NCBI RefSeq assembly: GCF_002813755.1
Contig: NZ_CP018061.1
Span: 1,850,001 to 1,914,000, forward strand
Length of the DNA: 64,000 bases
Origin: Enterococcus mundtii
GTDB taxonomy: Bacteria > Bacillota > Bacilli > Lactobacillales > Enterococcaceae
Reading direction: 5' to 3'
Position numbers and translations under genes: made by a program. The notes beneath the pieces were generated by a model. It ran no database searches and was not told the DNA's origin. It saw only the letters and a list, made by a program, of their open reading frames with translations. Position 1 is the first letter of the stretch. Each line of letters opens with the position of its first letter. Positions 26,200 through 36,400 of this stretch are shown piece after piece.

Positions 26200-27198
26200 C
26201 TATTCAACTAGACTGGCATGTTTTTTTAGTAGATCTGGGGTTAATGCCTCCGGAAAGACTTTTTGATTTTTGGCGGTTTCAACCCCCGATAGATCATCTG
26301 TTTCATAAAGTTTACTTGGGTAGAATTGTAATAAATCTGCCCGACCTTCTTTAAGGATCACATTCAGCATTTTTTCGGCTAAAGGATTCGTCGCTTCTCC
26401 TTTATCGATCACCGCGAGTGATTCTGTTAAAGCGTATGTTCCTTCACTTGGTTCTACAAAATCGATTGGCAATCCTTCATTTTTATCTTTGATTGCTTGA
26501 TGACGTAACCCAAAACCCAACGCCACTTCACCGACGCGGACTTTTTTCAACGGACCCGAACCAGACGCTTCAATATGGTCGCCTGCATTGTCATAAATAT
26601 CGGCTAAAATCGCTTGCGCTTTTGTCTCTCCATATTGATCAATCAATCCTTGGAACAATAACCAAGCTGTTGAGGAATGGTTGATATCAGAAATCGCTAG
26701 TTGCCCTTCGTAGATTGGATCAGCTAAATCAGCTAAACTCGTCGGTACAGGCAACTCCGCTTCTTTCAGTGCTTGAGTATTGTAGAAAATGACACCTTCT
26801 TGTGTCGTCATCGGTGCTTGGTAGTTTGGCAGATCATCCATCGGTTGGACTTCTAACGCCAATTCTTTGAATATCGGTTCATTTTCTTGAACACCATCCA
26901 AATAGAACGTACTCATTGTCACTAAATCCGCTTCAATATCTGTGCCTTCTGCCCAAAGTTTACCACTCAATTCCGAAGTACCGAAGGATTGCAGCAAGTA
27001 TTGGTTTTCAAAACCATTCGAATCAAGGACATCTTTGATGATTTGAACCGGCTCTTCATCTGCGTTGGTGTAGATGATGACTTTTTCATTGTTGTCATTG
27101 GCATTCTCACTTGCATTTGACGTACTACACGCCCCTAAAATTCCTAAAGCGCTGACGAATGACAGATAAATGAACCCTTTTTGAACTAGTTTTTTCAT
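26200..27198 (-). CDS. ABC transporter substrate-binding lipoprotein, probably for 2-aminoethylphosphonate
   Basis: 332 residues from the ATG at 27198 (GAGGAG 10 nt upstream). Lipoprotein signal with lipobox LGAC near residue 25, then an extracellular iron/polyamine-type (cluster D) binding domain: VIIYTNADEEPVQII, NHSSTAWLLFQGLIDQYGE, and a C-terminal PSKLYETDDL. Its place between the importer genes and phnWX points to 2-aminoethylphosphonate as ligand (inference). The gene begins 74 bp inside the permease gene. Confidence 0.9.
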   Translation of the reverse strand: MKKLVQKGFIYLSFVSALGILGACSTSNASENANDNNEKVIIYTNADEEPVQIIKDVLDSNGFENQYLLQSFGTSELSGKLWAEGTDIEADLVTMSTFYLDGVQENEPIFKELALEVQPMDDLPNYQAPMTTQEGVIFYNTQALKEAELPVPTSLADLADPIYEGQLAISDINHSSTAWLLFQGLIDQYGETKAQAILADIYDNAGDHIEASGSGPLKKVRVGEVALGFGLRHQAIKDKNEGLPIDFVEPSEGTYALTESLAVIDKGEATNPLAEKMLNVILKEGRADLLQFYPSKLYETDDLSGVETAKNQKVFPEALTPDLLKKHASLVE

Positions 27199-28810
27199 TT
27201 GCTTCAAATCTCCTCATGATAAATTGTGCAAGTATTCTTGCGGTTAAATTGATCAATAATAATAAGATAGATAGGATAAAGATTTCTGTGAATCTGCCGA
27301 AATGCTGTAATTCTTTGATTTTGGTCGTGATCACCATCGTTCGGGCACTTGTCAGAAACACCACTGCACTGATCGTAACCATCGAATTTGTAAAATAATA
27401 ACAAGCCATCTCAACGATCGTCCGCTTTGAATTTGGAAGAATGATTCGAATCACTGTATCAAGCCAACTATCCCCCATCATCTTCGCTGTATTTTCCCAG
27501 TTGGGATTCATTTTTAATAAGGCACTTTTCGCTAACTGATAAGGAGTTGCAAAATAATGCACCATGTTGGCAATCACCAAAATACTGATCGTACTTTGAA
27601 GAGTCGTTCCGCTAAACACCAGCAAATAGGCAATCCCTAAAACCATACCTGGAATCGAGTTCGTGACAGAAGCGAGACTATCGATCGTTTTTGTGATCAC
27701 GCTTTGTTTTGTGGATCTAGCGGTGAAAATTGCTGCCAAATAAGCAATTACTGTTCCAAACAGCGCCGTCCATAGGGCAACGAAAATCCCTGTATTCAAC
27801 GTTCTTCTTAAATCAGACGTTTGTAGGAACGCTTCGATATGGCGTGTGGTAAAAGTCATATCAAAGGGCCACCCTTCGACAAAAGGAAGAAGGAACATCA
27901 CGAGGAAGACTCCCACAATAAACAGGCCACCAACTGTCAGTCCTACACCAAAGAAAAAATCTCTGACAGGGTTGCTTTTTACTGACGTATTTGTCCCGGG
28001 GGTTGCATGATCATTTTTTTGGATCTTACGCAAAAACAGAACACTAATGATCGAAGGAACTAACATGATCAGTGCAATGACGGCTCCGCGATTAAAGTCT
28101 GGAATCGACCCCATAAAGTACTCATACAACAAAGTCGTGATAAACGGTTCTCGGCCACCCACCGCTACAGGTATACCAAAATCCGTAAAACTCATGAAAA
28201 AGGCTTGGACGAAAGCAACACCAAATGTTTTGCCCAACGGTTGCAGGATCGTGATTTTCAATCCTCTAAAAAATCCGTCTCCCATCAATCTGGATACCGT
28301 CAAATAGCGTTTATCCAAATAATTCATGGCGTCATTCATCAACAAGAAAGTCACTGGGATCGTATAGATCAGTAACCCTAAGATCACACCTGATTTTCCA
28401 TAGATCGAAAACAACTCTTGACCGACTAGTCGTGTCCACAATCCTTGACGGCCAAAAGAATAGATCAACACAAAGCCGTATGTGATGGTCGGTAATAACA
28501 TTGGTAATATAAAGCATTTCTCAATCATCCACTTGAATCCTTTAGGTAGATTCGTAAAGTGCATCCCGTAAGCAAACCAAAAGCCAAAGAAGGTCGCAAA
28601 AATCGCTGTGATCCCAGCAATGAGCAAACTATTACTTAACGCATTTAGCCAATCGAAGTCCCTTGCTAGTTCTCGGAACAGCTCAAAGGAAAAGCTGCCT
28701 TCAACAGTCAACGCTTCTTTCAAAACATTCGCTAATGGATAAAACAATACGAGGACAAAACCAAATAAGATAATCGTTGGCAATAGCGTTTCTATTTTCA
28801 TCCTTCTCAT
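27125..28810 (-). CDS. Two-domain ABC permease of the phosphonate importer
   Basis: 561 residues holding two permease halves (about 1-270 and 290-540), each with several helices and an EAA-type loop: LMGDGFFRGLKITILQPLG in the first and MMGDSWLDTVIRIILPNS in the second. This is the fused layout of FbpB/ThiP-type permeases, so one chain would form the whole channel, unlike the separate PhnU and PhnV of Salmonella. The start is coupled to the ATPase gene by a 4-nt overlap. The last ~25 residues overlap the binding-protein gene. Confidence 0.9.
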   Translation of the reverse strand: MRRMKIETLLPTIILFGFVLVLFYPLANVLKEALTVEGSFSFELFRELARDFDWLNALSNSLLIAGITAIFATFFGFWFAYGMHFTNLPKGFKWMIEKCFILPMLLPTITYGFVLIYSFGRQGLWTRLVGQELFSIYGKSGVILGLLIYTIPVTFLLMNDAMNYLDKRYLTVSRLMGDGFFRGLKITILQPLGKTFGVAFVQAFFMSFTDFGIPVAVGGREPFITTLLYEYFMGSIPDFNRGAVIALIMLVPSIISVLFLRKIQKNDHATPGTNTSVKSNPVRDFFFGVGLTVGGLFIVGVFLVMFLLPFVEGWPFDMTFTTRHIEAFLQTSDLRRTLNTGIFVALWTALFGTVIAYLAAIFTARSTKQSVITKTIDSLASVTNSIPGMVLGIAYLLVFSGTTLQSTISILVIANMVHYFATPYQLAKSALLKMNPNWENTAKMMGDSWLDTVIRIILPNSKRTIVEMACYYFTNSMVTISAVVFLTSARTMVITTKIKELQHFGRFTEIFILSILLLLINLTARILAQFIMRRFEANEKTSSKRVHLSVIRQRFRNFRGV

Positions 28811-29589
28811 GAGAAGCGAACCACTTTTTCATGAACTACGCCGGTTGCTTGAGTAAAGATCCGTTCAATATTGCGTCGTTTGATTTTTAGCTGATCGACA
28901 ATAAATGCCTGTACAAAGGGTTCCATCGTATTTGTCACGATATCTTTCGGTGTACTGTATTGTGCGATCCGACCATCTTTCAAAACCATGATTTTATCAG
29001 AAAGGGTCAATGCCTCTTCTGGATCATGTGTGACGATGATCGTCGTTAAGTTCAGTTTTTTTGCAATCAATTGGATACGTTCTTTGATCGATTCTTTGAT
29101 GACACCGTCCAATGCACTTAATGGCTCATCAAGTAACAATACTTGGGGTTTCATCACCAGAGTCCGACCTAATGCCACCCGTTGTTTTTGCCCGCCAGAT
29201 AATTGGTGGATGCGTTTATCCAAATGATCATTCAAATCCAATAGATCGATCAACTCTTGTAATTCTTCTTTAGAAGTGATATTTTTTTGTTTTCGCAACC
29301 CGTAGACCAAATTTTCATAAGCACTTAGGTTAGGGAATAAAGCATAGTCTTGAAAGACAATATTAAATGGTCGTTTTTCCATGACCTGTTTTGTGATATC
29401 TTCGCCATCATAAAATAGTTGACCGTTTGTTGGTTGCTCCAATCCAAGGATAATATTCAATAAAGTTGTTTTTCCTGAACCCGAAGCACCGAGTATTGAA
29501 ACGATCTCACCTTTATCGATCGATACATTGATTTCTTTTAAAACTTCATGATGATTAAACGTCTTACTAATACCATCTAGCTTTAACAT
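28807..29589 (-). CDS. ABC transporter ATP-binding protein of the phosphonate importer
   Basis: 260 residues. Walker A GASGSGKTT, Q-loop VFQDYALFP, signature LSGGQKQRVALGR, Walker B VLLLDEPLSALD and the switch His in VTHDPEEAL are all present, so it should be active. PhnT/PotA-like. First gene of the operon, with ribosome site AAAGGAGTG. It energises uptake through the fused permease. Confidence 0.95.
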   Translation of the reverse strand: MLKLDGISKTFNHHEVLKEINVSIDKGEIVSILGASGSGKTTLLNIILGLEQPTNGQLFYDGEDITKQVMEKRPFNIVFQDYALFPNLSAYENLVYGLRKQKNITSKEELQELIDLLDLNDHLDKRIHQLSGGQKQRVALGRTLVMKPQVLLLDEPLSALDGVIKESIKERIQLIAKKLNLTTIIVTHDPEEALTLSDKIMVLKDGRIAQYSTPKDIVTNTMEPFVQAFIVDQLKIKRRNIERIFTQATGVVHEKVVRFS

Positions 29590-29899
29590 GCGTTCACTCC
29601 TTTGTTCTTTCTATACTGCTAATTGTAGAAAATCACTTTTTACTTCTGATTAACTTTAAGTAAATTCTTTGTAGGAATATATATTTTTTGTGTAAATTTT
29701 CTAATGATTTTCAGATAAATATTTCTATAAAAAAACAGTGGCTTGCCTCAATGCGATATCCTCAGCATTGAAAGCAACCCACTGTTTCAGTAATTACTTG
29801 TTCAATTATTTTATTTATAAACTTGATGTAAATTTGATTCAAGCTTAAGCTCGCCTAGTTCTAAATCTCTCTCCGAAAATCAGCACTTCTTCGACTTGA
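29590..29899. other. Promoter region of the phosphonate operon and end of the dxs-like transcript
   Basis: About 310 bp. It contains the hairpin at 29733-29787 and an AT-rich stretch before the ATPase gene. A TACAAT on the minus strand could be a -10 box, but no convincing -35 box is seen. I found no clear operator or cre site. Confidence 0.5.
29733..29787 (-). terminator. Terminator of the dxs-like gene
   Basis: Outer arms of 14 bp (one mismatch) and an inner perfect TCAATGC/GCATTGA pair make one long hairpin; a run of seven T follows on the minus strand. Confidence 0.85.
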
Positions 29900-31663
29900 C
29901 TAACGTTGATCGGCGAGCGTTTCTTCAATATTTTTCACGATATTCTCTACTGTCAAACCATTTTCCGCTAATAGTTCCGTTGTTTCATAGCGATCATGAA
30001 AGGCTTTATCTAAGCCGTAAGTTTGCACACGGATCGCTGCATCTCCTAAATAGCCAGCGACCATTTGACCGTAGCCGCCTTCCAAGATACCATCTTCAAA
30101 TGTGACAACTACATCGTGCGTTTCTTTAAGTTCATCCAGCAATTCAGTATCTAAACCAGAGATGAACGCTGGATTAATCACCGTAGCCGTTAGTTGGAGA
30201 GCTTTCTTCAATTCAACAGCCACTTCTTCTGCCAAACCATAAAAATTACCTACACCCATGATTGCTACTTTTTCGCCTTTTTGGATGACTTTGTTCTTAT
30301 TTAATTGACTGTAATCTGTTCGATCTACTTCACCAGAAGAAGTGATTGGGCCGACTGGTACGCGGATTGCCACTAATCGATCCGTTTGATCGATCGACCA
30401 TTCAAGCATCGCTAAGTATTCTTCTTTAGTTGTCGGTGCTAAGTATACTAGATTTGGGATATGACTCAAAAATGGAATATCAAAGATCCCTAAATGACTT
30501 TCATCATTCATTCCATTTACAGAAGCAAGTGTCACGAGGATCGTACCCGATAAGCGATTCAATGCTAAGTCATGAGAGATTTGATCATAACTTCTTTGTA
30601 AAAACGGTGAATGGACTGCCCATATAGGTTTTACCCCGCCTTTGGCTAATCCAGCAGTCATCGTCGCCGCATGTTCTTCGGCAATCCCTACATCAACAAA
30701 TTGTGCGCCGACTTGTTGACGCTGTTCCGGTGAAAATAAAATCATCGGTGTGCCTGCATTTACTGCCACAACTGTCGGATCTTCCTCCATTTTGTGCAAT
30801 AAGAAGTCTGTTGTTAGGCTGCTGTAGGTTTCTGCCCCTTTCGCTCGCAGATACTCGCCTGTTTCGAGACTAAACGGCCCTCCCGCATGGAACTTTTCGC
30901 GATTTTCTTCTGCAAAGGAGAACCCTTTTCCTTTAACGGTATGGATATGCAATACAACCGGCTCTTTTTGATCTTTTACTTCTTCGAATAACTCGATCAA
31001 AGCAGCTAAATCATTGCCTGCATCAAGATAACGATAATCAAGTCCTAAGGCTTTAAAGAAATTGTTCGTGGCCTGACCATTCGTTTCCCTTAGCTCTTTG
31101 AGATTTTTGTAAAGTCCCCCATGATTTTCTGCGATCGACTGGTCATTATCATTGACGATAATGATCGTATTCGTACCTAGTTCAGAAATATTGTTCAAAC
31201 CTTCATAGGCTAAACCACCTGATAAAGACCCATCGCCAATCACTGCAACGACATTATTTGTTTCGTTTTTCAAATCTCTCGCCTTAGCTAGACCATTTGC
31301 TAAAGACAATGAAGTCGATGTATGCCCGATCGTGAAGAGATCATGTTCGCTTTCTAATGGGTTCGTGTAACCCGAGACTTCCTGATAATGCGCTTGGTCT
31401 AAAAACGCTTGTGCTCTTCCTGTCAACATTTTATGCACATAGGTTTGGTGTGAGACATCAAAAACAAATTGATCCTTTGGTGAATCGAACACATAATGTA
31501 GCGCCACCGTCATTTCAACAACACCTAGGTTGGGGCCATTATGCCCACCGTATTGGCTGATTTTTTCTAATAACGCGGCACGTGCTTCCTCTACCACTTG
31601 TTGAAGCTTTTCTTGCGTCATTTGTTTCAGATCTTGAGGACCTTTTATTTGTTTTAATAACAT
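29900..31663 (-). CDS. dxs: 1-deoxy-D-xylulose-5-phosphate synthase-like enzyme
   Basis: 587 residues, slightly short of the usual ~620. ThDP domain: GGHNGPNLGVVEMTVALHY, VIGDGSLSGGLAYEGLNN and IVNDNDQSIAENHGG. Pyrimidine domain: QFVDVGIAEEHAATMTAGLA. All are DXS signatures, which separate it from transketolase. DXS joins pyruvate and glyceraldehyde 3-phosphate. Enterococci make isoprenoids by the mevalonate route and no other MEP gene is in the window, so the physiological role is open (for example thiamine or pyridoxal precursor supply). It is a single-gene unit between two terminators. Confidence 0.88.
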   Translation of the reverse strand: MLLKQIKGPQDLKQMTQEKLQQVVEEARAALLEKISQYGGHNGPNLGVVEMTVALHYVFDSPKDQFVFDVSHQTYVHKMLTGRAQAFLDQAHYQEVSGYTNPLESEHDLFTIGHTSTSLSLANGLAKARDLKNETNNVVAVIGDGSLSGGLAYEGLNNISELGTNTIIIVNDNDQSIAENHGGLYKNLKELRETNGQATNNFFKALGLDYRYLDAGNDLAALIELFEEVKDQKEPVVLHIHTVKGKGFSFAEENREKFHAGGPFSLETGEYLRAKGAETYSSLTTDFLLHKMEEDPTVVAVNAGTPMILFSPEQRQQVGAQFVDVGIAEEHAATMTAGLAKGGVKPIWAVHSPFLQRSYDQISHDLALNRLSGTILVTLASVNGMNDESHLGIFDIPFLSHIPNLVYLAPTTKEEYLAMLEWSIDQTDRLVAIRVPVGPITSSGEVDRTDYSQLNKNKVIQKGEKVAIMGVGNFYGLAEEVAVELKKALQLTATVINPAFISGLDTELLDELKETHDVVVTFEDGILEGGYGQMVAGYLGDAAIRVQTYGLDKAFHDRYETTELLAENGLTVENIVKNIEETLADQR

Positions 31664-31793
31664 AGATTTCCCTCCTTTATTTCTGCTTAATCATACACCT
31701 TGAACCGAACTCTAAGTCAAGTGATTTTTTTAACAAATAATTCTAATTAGCGAAAATGTTGATCATACTGTTTTAAAGCTATTTTTTTATAAA

Positions 31794-31825
31794 AAAAACC
31801 GTAGATCCTTCAATCTACGGTTTTT
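31794..31825 (-). terminator. Terminator of surface locus 1
   Basis: AAAACCGTAGAT and its complement enclose 6 nt; long A/T runs on both sides allow it to work in both directions. It sits at the stop codon of the last gene of locus 1. Confidence 0.85.
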
Positions 31826-31827
31826 AT

Positions 31828-32205
31828 TTATTTCTTCGATGAATAGTTCACAATGATTTCACTCATTTTTTTTGGATTTCGTCGCTTGTCACGAATAATT
31901 TGATAACTAACAAGAACGATCAAAATCAAAATCACGCCTGTCAAAACGTACAATACTTGTATTTGTTCTCCCAATGGTGGTAAAACGTTTTTTTTAGGCG
32001 GTGCGCTTGGAGTCACTGATTCTTTCGGATCACCGGTATCCGGCTTCGTAGGGCTTGTTTCTTGTGTCCCATTTGAGTCAAACTTTAGTTCTCCAGTGAC
32101 TTCAATGTTATTAGAACTAGCTTCTATGTGCGTTTGTGGCAATCCAATGATCAATAGACCTAAAACCATGAACAAACAAAGAATTGTTTGTTTTTTTTGT
32201 TTCAT
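31828..32205 (-). CDS. Small cell-wall protein with a degenerate sortase motif (CscD-like)
   Basis: 125 residues: signal peptide about 1-29 (ending HIEASS), a Thr/Pro/Ser-rich middle, then LPPLGE, a membrane helix (VLYVLTGVILILIVLVSYQI) and a basic end RDKRRNPKK. The layout is that of the small LPxTG protein of Csc/WxL loci, but the sorting motif reads LPPLG, with Leu at the Thr position that sortase attacks. The basic segment is also followed by 15 more residues. It may therefore stay membrane-anchored. Last gene of locus 1. Confidence 0.8.
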   Translation of the reverse strand: MKQKKQTILCLFMVLGLLIIGLPQTHIEASSNNIEVTGELKFDSNGTQETSPTKPDTGDPKESVTPSAPPKKNVLPPLGEQIQVLYVLTGVILILIVLVSYQIIRDKRRNPKKMSEIIVNYSSKK

Positions 32206-32226
32206 CCAATCACCTCACGATTTGAA

Positions 32227-32883
32227 CTATGGATACGGATCTCCAGCTTCATCTAGCGCTTCAATATTCAGTGTCAACGTACTTGCAATTGAGATTGATC
32301 CTTTATCCGTTGGAAAATCAAGAACATCAGTATCAACATCTCCTTCAAAAGTAAACGTCGCTGTACTAGCTCCTGTTAAATCACCTGGACGTGCATTCGG
32401 TGAAGCTAAAGTCATAAAGTCTTCTGATATGGTTGTATTTACCGAACCATTTTCAATCAAAAGATTGCTGGCTCCTAAACTACCAACCAATGTTAACCGA
32501 TCGATTGCTGAGATATCTCCAGAAGAAACTGTGTAATTTCCTAGACTGATTTTTACTGGACGACCGGAATGATTGGTGATCTTATGCTCTCCACCTAGAA
32601 TTGTCTTATAGTCTTCTGGTTCAGTGAAGAAGACCGCTTTTAAAGGTAACGTCACATTCAACCATTTATCTGGATTGCCTGGTTCCGGTGCCTCCGGATC
32701 TGTGTTGTCAAATCCTAAAGTTCCATCGATTGCCACATCTGCCGTCTTATCGATCGATCCACCTAATGAATTATCAATCGTCTGGTCATCCCCATTGATG
32801 ATCACATCAGCTTGAACACTGGCCCCTGCTGCTAAAATCGTGCCGAACATCAAACCTGTTGCTAGAATATTTTTTACTTTCAT
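32227..32883 (-). CDS. Secreted surface protein with WxL-like beta domain
   Basis: 218 residues with a signal peptide (1-25, ending SVQA). From about residue 75 the protein reads WLNVTLPLKAVFFTEPEDY, then HKITNHSGRPVKISLGNY and a C-terminal STLTLNIEAL. The same pattern (HVTLPVRMAFDV, YQVINHSTTTELTVSF, LSLHFAA) ends the 2586-residue protein of the same locus, so both share a C-terminal beta-sandwich domain. It resembles WxL proteins in size and context but lacks the classical W-x-L motif. No anchor is seen. Function unknown. Confidence 0.75.
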   Translation of the reverse strand: MKVKNILATGLMFGTILAAGASVQADVIINGDDQTIDNSLGGSIDKTADVAIDGTLGFDNTDPEAPEPGNPDKWLNVTLPLKAVFFTEPEDYKTILGGEHKITNHSGRPVKISLGNYTVSSGDISAIDRLTLVGSLGASNLLIENGSVNTTISEDFMTLASPNARPGDLTGASTATFTFEGDVDTDVLDFPTDKGSISIASTLTLNIEALDEAGDPYP

Positions 32884-32942
32884 TTTGTTTTCTCCTTTAT
32901 TTATGTCTTTATATCCTAAAGCATGATTGCTTTATTCCGTTT

Positions 32943-33488
32943 TTATTGATTGACATTGATGGTCACGTCAACCGTCGTTTTACCCATAAGCTTTTTATTT
33001 TCTAAATCATAAAACTCTAATTCTACTACTCCTGGATGCGTGCCTGTCGTTAACTCTTTTGCCAATGTCAATTCAGTTACTTCATATCCAGGCTCCAATA
33101 AGCCTGTTTCATATAATGTTTCTTTAGAATCCTTCATGGACAATATTGCTTGTTGCCCATAACGATTGGTCGGCAAGTTTTGGATCCAGATATTGCCCGT
33201 TTTTCCATCCGCATTGACACTGACTTCTGGATACACATTGATAGTTACATTACTATCATCTACCGCTTGATTGGCATATTTTTTCAATTGGTCGCCTGTC
33301 ATTTTTTCCGCATGTTTGATCTCCGGAAAATCGTCCGACAAAATCTGCGTTGGTTGGTTATTGACATACCAATACCAACCAATCGCAACGATCGTAAGCA
33401 ATAATAAAAGAAGCGCCAGTAATCTTTTTTTCTTTTGTTGTTCATTTTTTTCAGTTATTTTCTGTGTTTCCTGTGTGATCATGTTCAC
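32943..33488 (-). CDS. Membrane-anchored extracellular protein of surface locus 1
   Basis: 181 residues. A short charged cytoplasmic start (1-22), one transmembrane helix (23-42, LLALLLLLLTIVAIGWYWYV), then an outside part with a beta-sandwich-like end: NLPTNRYGQQAILSM, YETGLLEPGYEVTELTL and GTHPGVVELEFYD. It overlaps the giant gene by 4 nt. It may be the membrane-side partner of the secreted proteins, a place held by DUF916 proteins in classical WxL loci; this is inference. Confidence 0.75.
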   Translation of the reverse strand: MNMITQETQKITEKNEQQKKKRLLALLLLLLTIVAIGWYWYVNNQPTQILSDDFPEIKHAEKMTGDQLKKYANQAVDDSNVTINVYPEVSVNADGKTGNIWIQNLPTNRYGQQAILSMKDSKETLYETGLLEPGYEVTELTLAKELTTGTHPGVVELEFYDLENKKLMGKTTVDVTINVNQ

Positions 33489-36400
33489 CTTCTTGTGTGT
33501 GTTCGATTTATCTTCGCAGCAAAGTGTAAACTCAACTTGCCTGTTACTTTATTATTTTGTGTGGGATCACCAAAATATTTCCCTGTAAAACCAAGTGACA
33601 TTTGGGAATCTGATGGCACTGATTCGGTCCATTGTGCACCAGCAAAAGTACTTGCTTGTCCAACTAACGGCTTGTCAGATGGCGTCGCACCGATTCGTTG
33701 CAAATATAAAAACATTGATTCGCTCGTCGCTTCTTGTTCCGATGAATCTAAAAAGACAATATTCGAAGTACTTGCTAACTCCACATCGTTTTTGGTATGG
33801 AAGGAAACTGTCAATTCTGTCGTTGTCGAATGATTGATCACCTGATAATCATCACTAGTCACTTGATCGTCTAAGACGTCAAAAGCCATTCGGACTGGTA
33901 ACGTTACATGGATCGCTGGATCACTTTCCACCACAAAAGGAACGGTATATTCCCATGTGGCTTTTTCACCATTAACCAATGACTCGCTGACAACGATCTT
34001 GCCAGTCGTCGTTCCTTCTTTGGACGTATCGGGATATTGAGTGAAACCTTCAATTTTCAAGGTAGGATATTGACTGATATCTAAATATCGTCCAATTTGA
34101 CGATCCATATCTTCACGAGACATTCCTAACACTGTTTTTTGTTCACTTGGATTTAAACGATCGATGTTTATTCGTTCAAATCCATTCGCAGTGATTTGAT
34201 AACGGCTTCGATTATCCGATATCCTTGGTTGCACCACATTATCTTTGATATTGTCCAGTCTGCCATTGGCTTCCGCATGGAAAATTTCTACGATATCGCC
34301 TTTCGCCACTGATAGTCTTCGATTTGTTCCGAAACCATTCAAGGTATCCAACCTTTGATTACCATTAACAGAAAAATCGAAATCTGGCGTTTGTGCATTC
34401 ATTGGACCATTAGAAACAGTTACTTGGTTATAGTGCCTGATTTGATAGTACATATCATTTCCAAAATAGGAATGAACCGAAGTTCCAGCTAATGCACTAT
34501 TATAGGTCGCAACAATTTGCGTTTGATCACTGTTCAAGCTTAAAGTTGCTGCTCGTAGGTCTGTTCCTTGAAAACTAATTCCTCTTACATTTAACGAATG
34601 ACCAAACTGATAAGTGACTGGTACATCGATCGTAGCCAATACTGTGCCATTTTTTGAAACCTCTACACGTGCAGATTGACCATTCAGTGAATCTGGGAAA
34701 CTTACAAAACGCGCGTCATAATCATCTGTTTCAGTTTGATCTTTGAAGACTTTGACAAAGTCTTTTGCCTGATAATCCGTTTCTCCATATCCATAGTTCA
34801 AGACTTGGCTATTCGGCTGGATATCTGTGTAATTTCCGATACCAGTAAAGCCAATGATGCCTTGTTCATTGATGACCCCGATTGAAAAACGCTCGGCATT
34901 ATTCCGATTGATCTGGAATGTACCTGTTGTGACCTCTCCTGCCAAGTCCGCTTGATATGGATTGAATAAGCGAACAGGGTGTCCTGTAAGATCTAAAGTT
35001 ACTGTTACTTGGTTTGTTGAAACAGCTGTATCTACTTCTGGTTGGATCGAGTTGAAGAACTCGGAAGTTTGTGCCCCATTCGTCTGCCACCTCAAGTATG
35101 GGTATGTTCGATTGGCACTGCTCCCCAAAGCAAAACCTGTGAACCACTTTTCACCAAACCCAAGCTCCGTTATGGTTGCATCGATCAATCCTGTAGTGCT
35201 ACGCGCTTCACCCACACCACTTGTCGTCGTTTTTCTTGTAGTGCTTGCATCAAAATAAACATTGTTTGCTGTAATTCCTGTGGTAGTATTCGAAATCGGT
35301 TCTCCAGCAGTAAATCCTGCGACGAATAAATTCGTGAGCTGTGCGGTTGCAGTTGCACTTATCGCTCCGATCACTCCTTGTCCATTTGATGAACCAACAC
35401 CATAATTATCGGTCATCACTAACTGACCACTGTCTTCAATCCTACCAATAAATCCACCAGAACCATTAGCAACATTTCCAAGAATATAGCCACTGTGATA
35501 ACTCTCATTAATCGTCACATTTCCTGCTAAACGACCAATAAATCCACCAGCATAACTATTTCCACTTCGAAGATCACTCGAATTGATACTTCGTTCAATG
35601 TGTACTTGACCATTTTCTGTAACAAAGCCAATCAACCCTCCACGATAGCTAGATATTGAAGAATTGACCGTTGAGCGAGTCTCGCTATGCGTATCGGTGA
35701 TCGTTACTGTACCAGATACTTCACCGATCAATCCTCCTAGATTCAAGGAGTAATTATTACCACCAGTAAAATTCACTTTTGAACTAGAATGACTCATGGT
35801 AAGCACTCCTGTCGTGCGACCAACGAGACCACCTAGTAAACCGTTTGAAGTATTCGAGTGAAGATTACTTGAGACTTGGCCATTCGTAATCGTTAGTTGT
35901 CCACTGTTGTTTCCAACGAAAGCCCCGCTCCCATTCGACTGGTTTGAAAGAATACTACTGCTACTGTCCATTCTGATATTCTCAAGTTCAACAATACTTC
36001 CTGCGCTGATTACGGCAATCACTCCTGCAGTATAGTTGGTAAATGACTGACCTCTAGTATTCGTCACTCGTAAATTTTCAAATGTTAGATTCTCGATTCG
36101 TAAAGGATCGTTTCCGACTGAGCGAATAAATGCTAAGTCTATTTCTCCACTAGTCAACGTCAAATTCTTGATGACTGCATGATTACCGATCAATTTCGCT
36201 CCATATACTTGTCTACCAGAAAAAGTACCTGCATTTGCCATATCGATTGCTATTCCATCTTCTGGTTCAATCGAATAGTTTTCATCATCTTTATCAAAAG
36301 GCGCTTGACTATTCAGAAAGCGACTTAGATCTTCTGCCGTTCGTATGACCGTTTGTACATAATTTGCCGTCACTGTTGCATCTTCTGTCCCCATCGTGAA

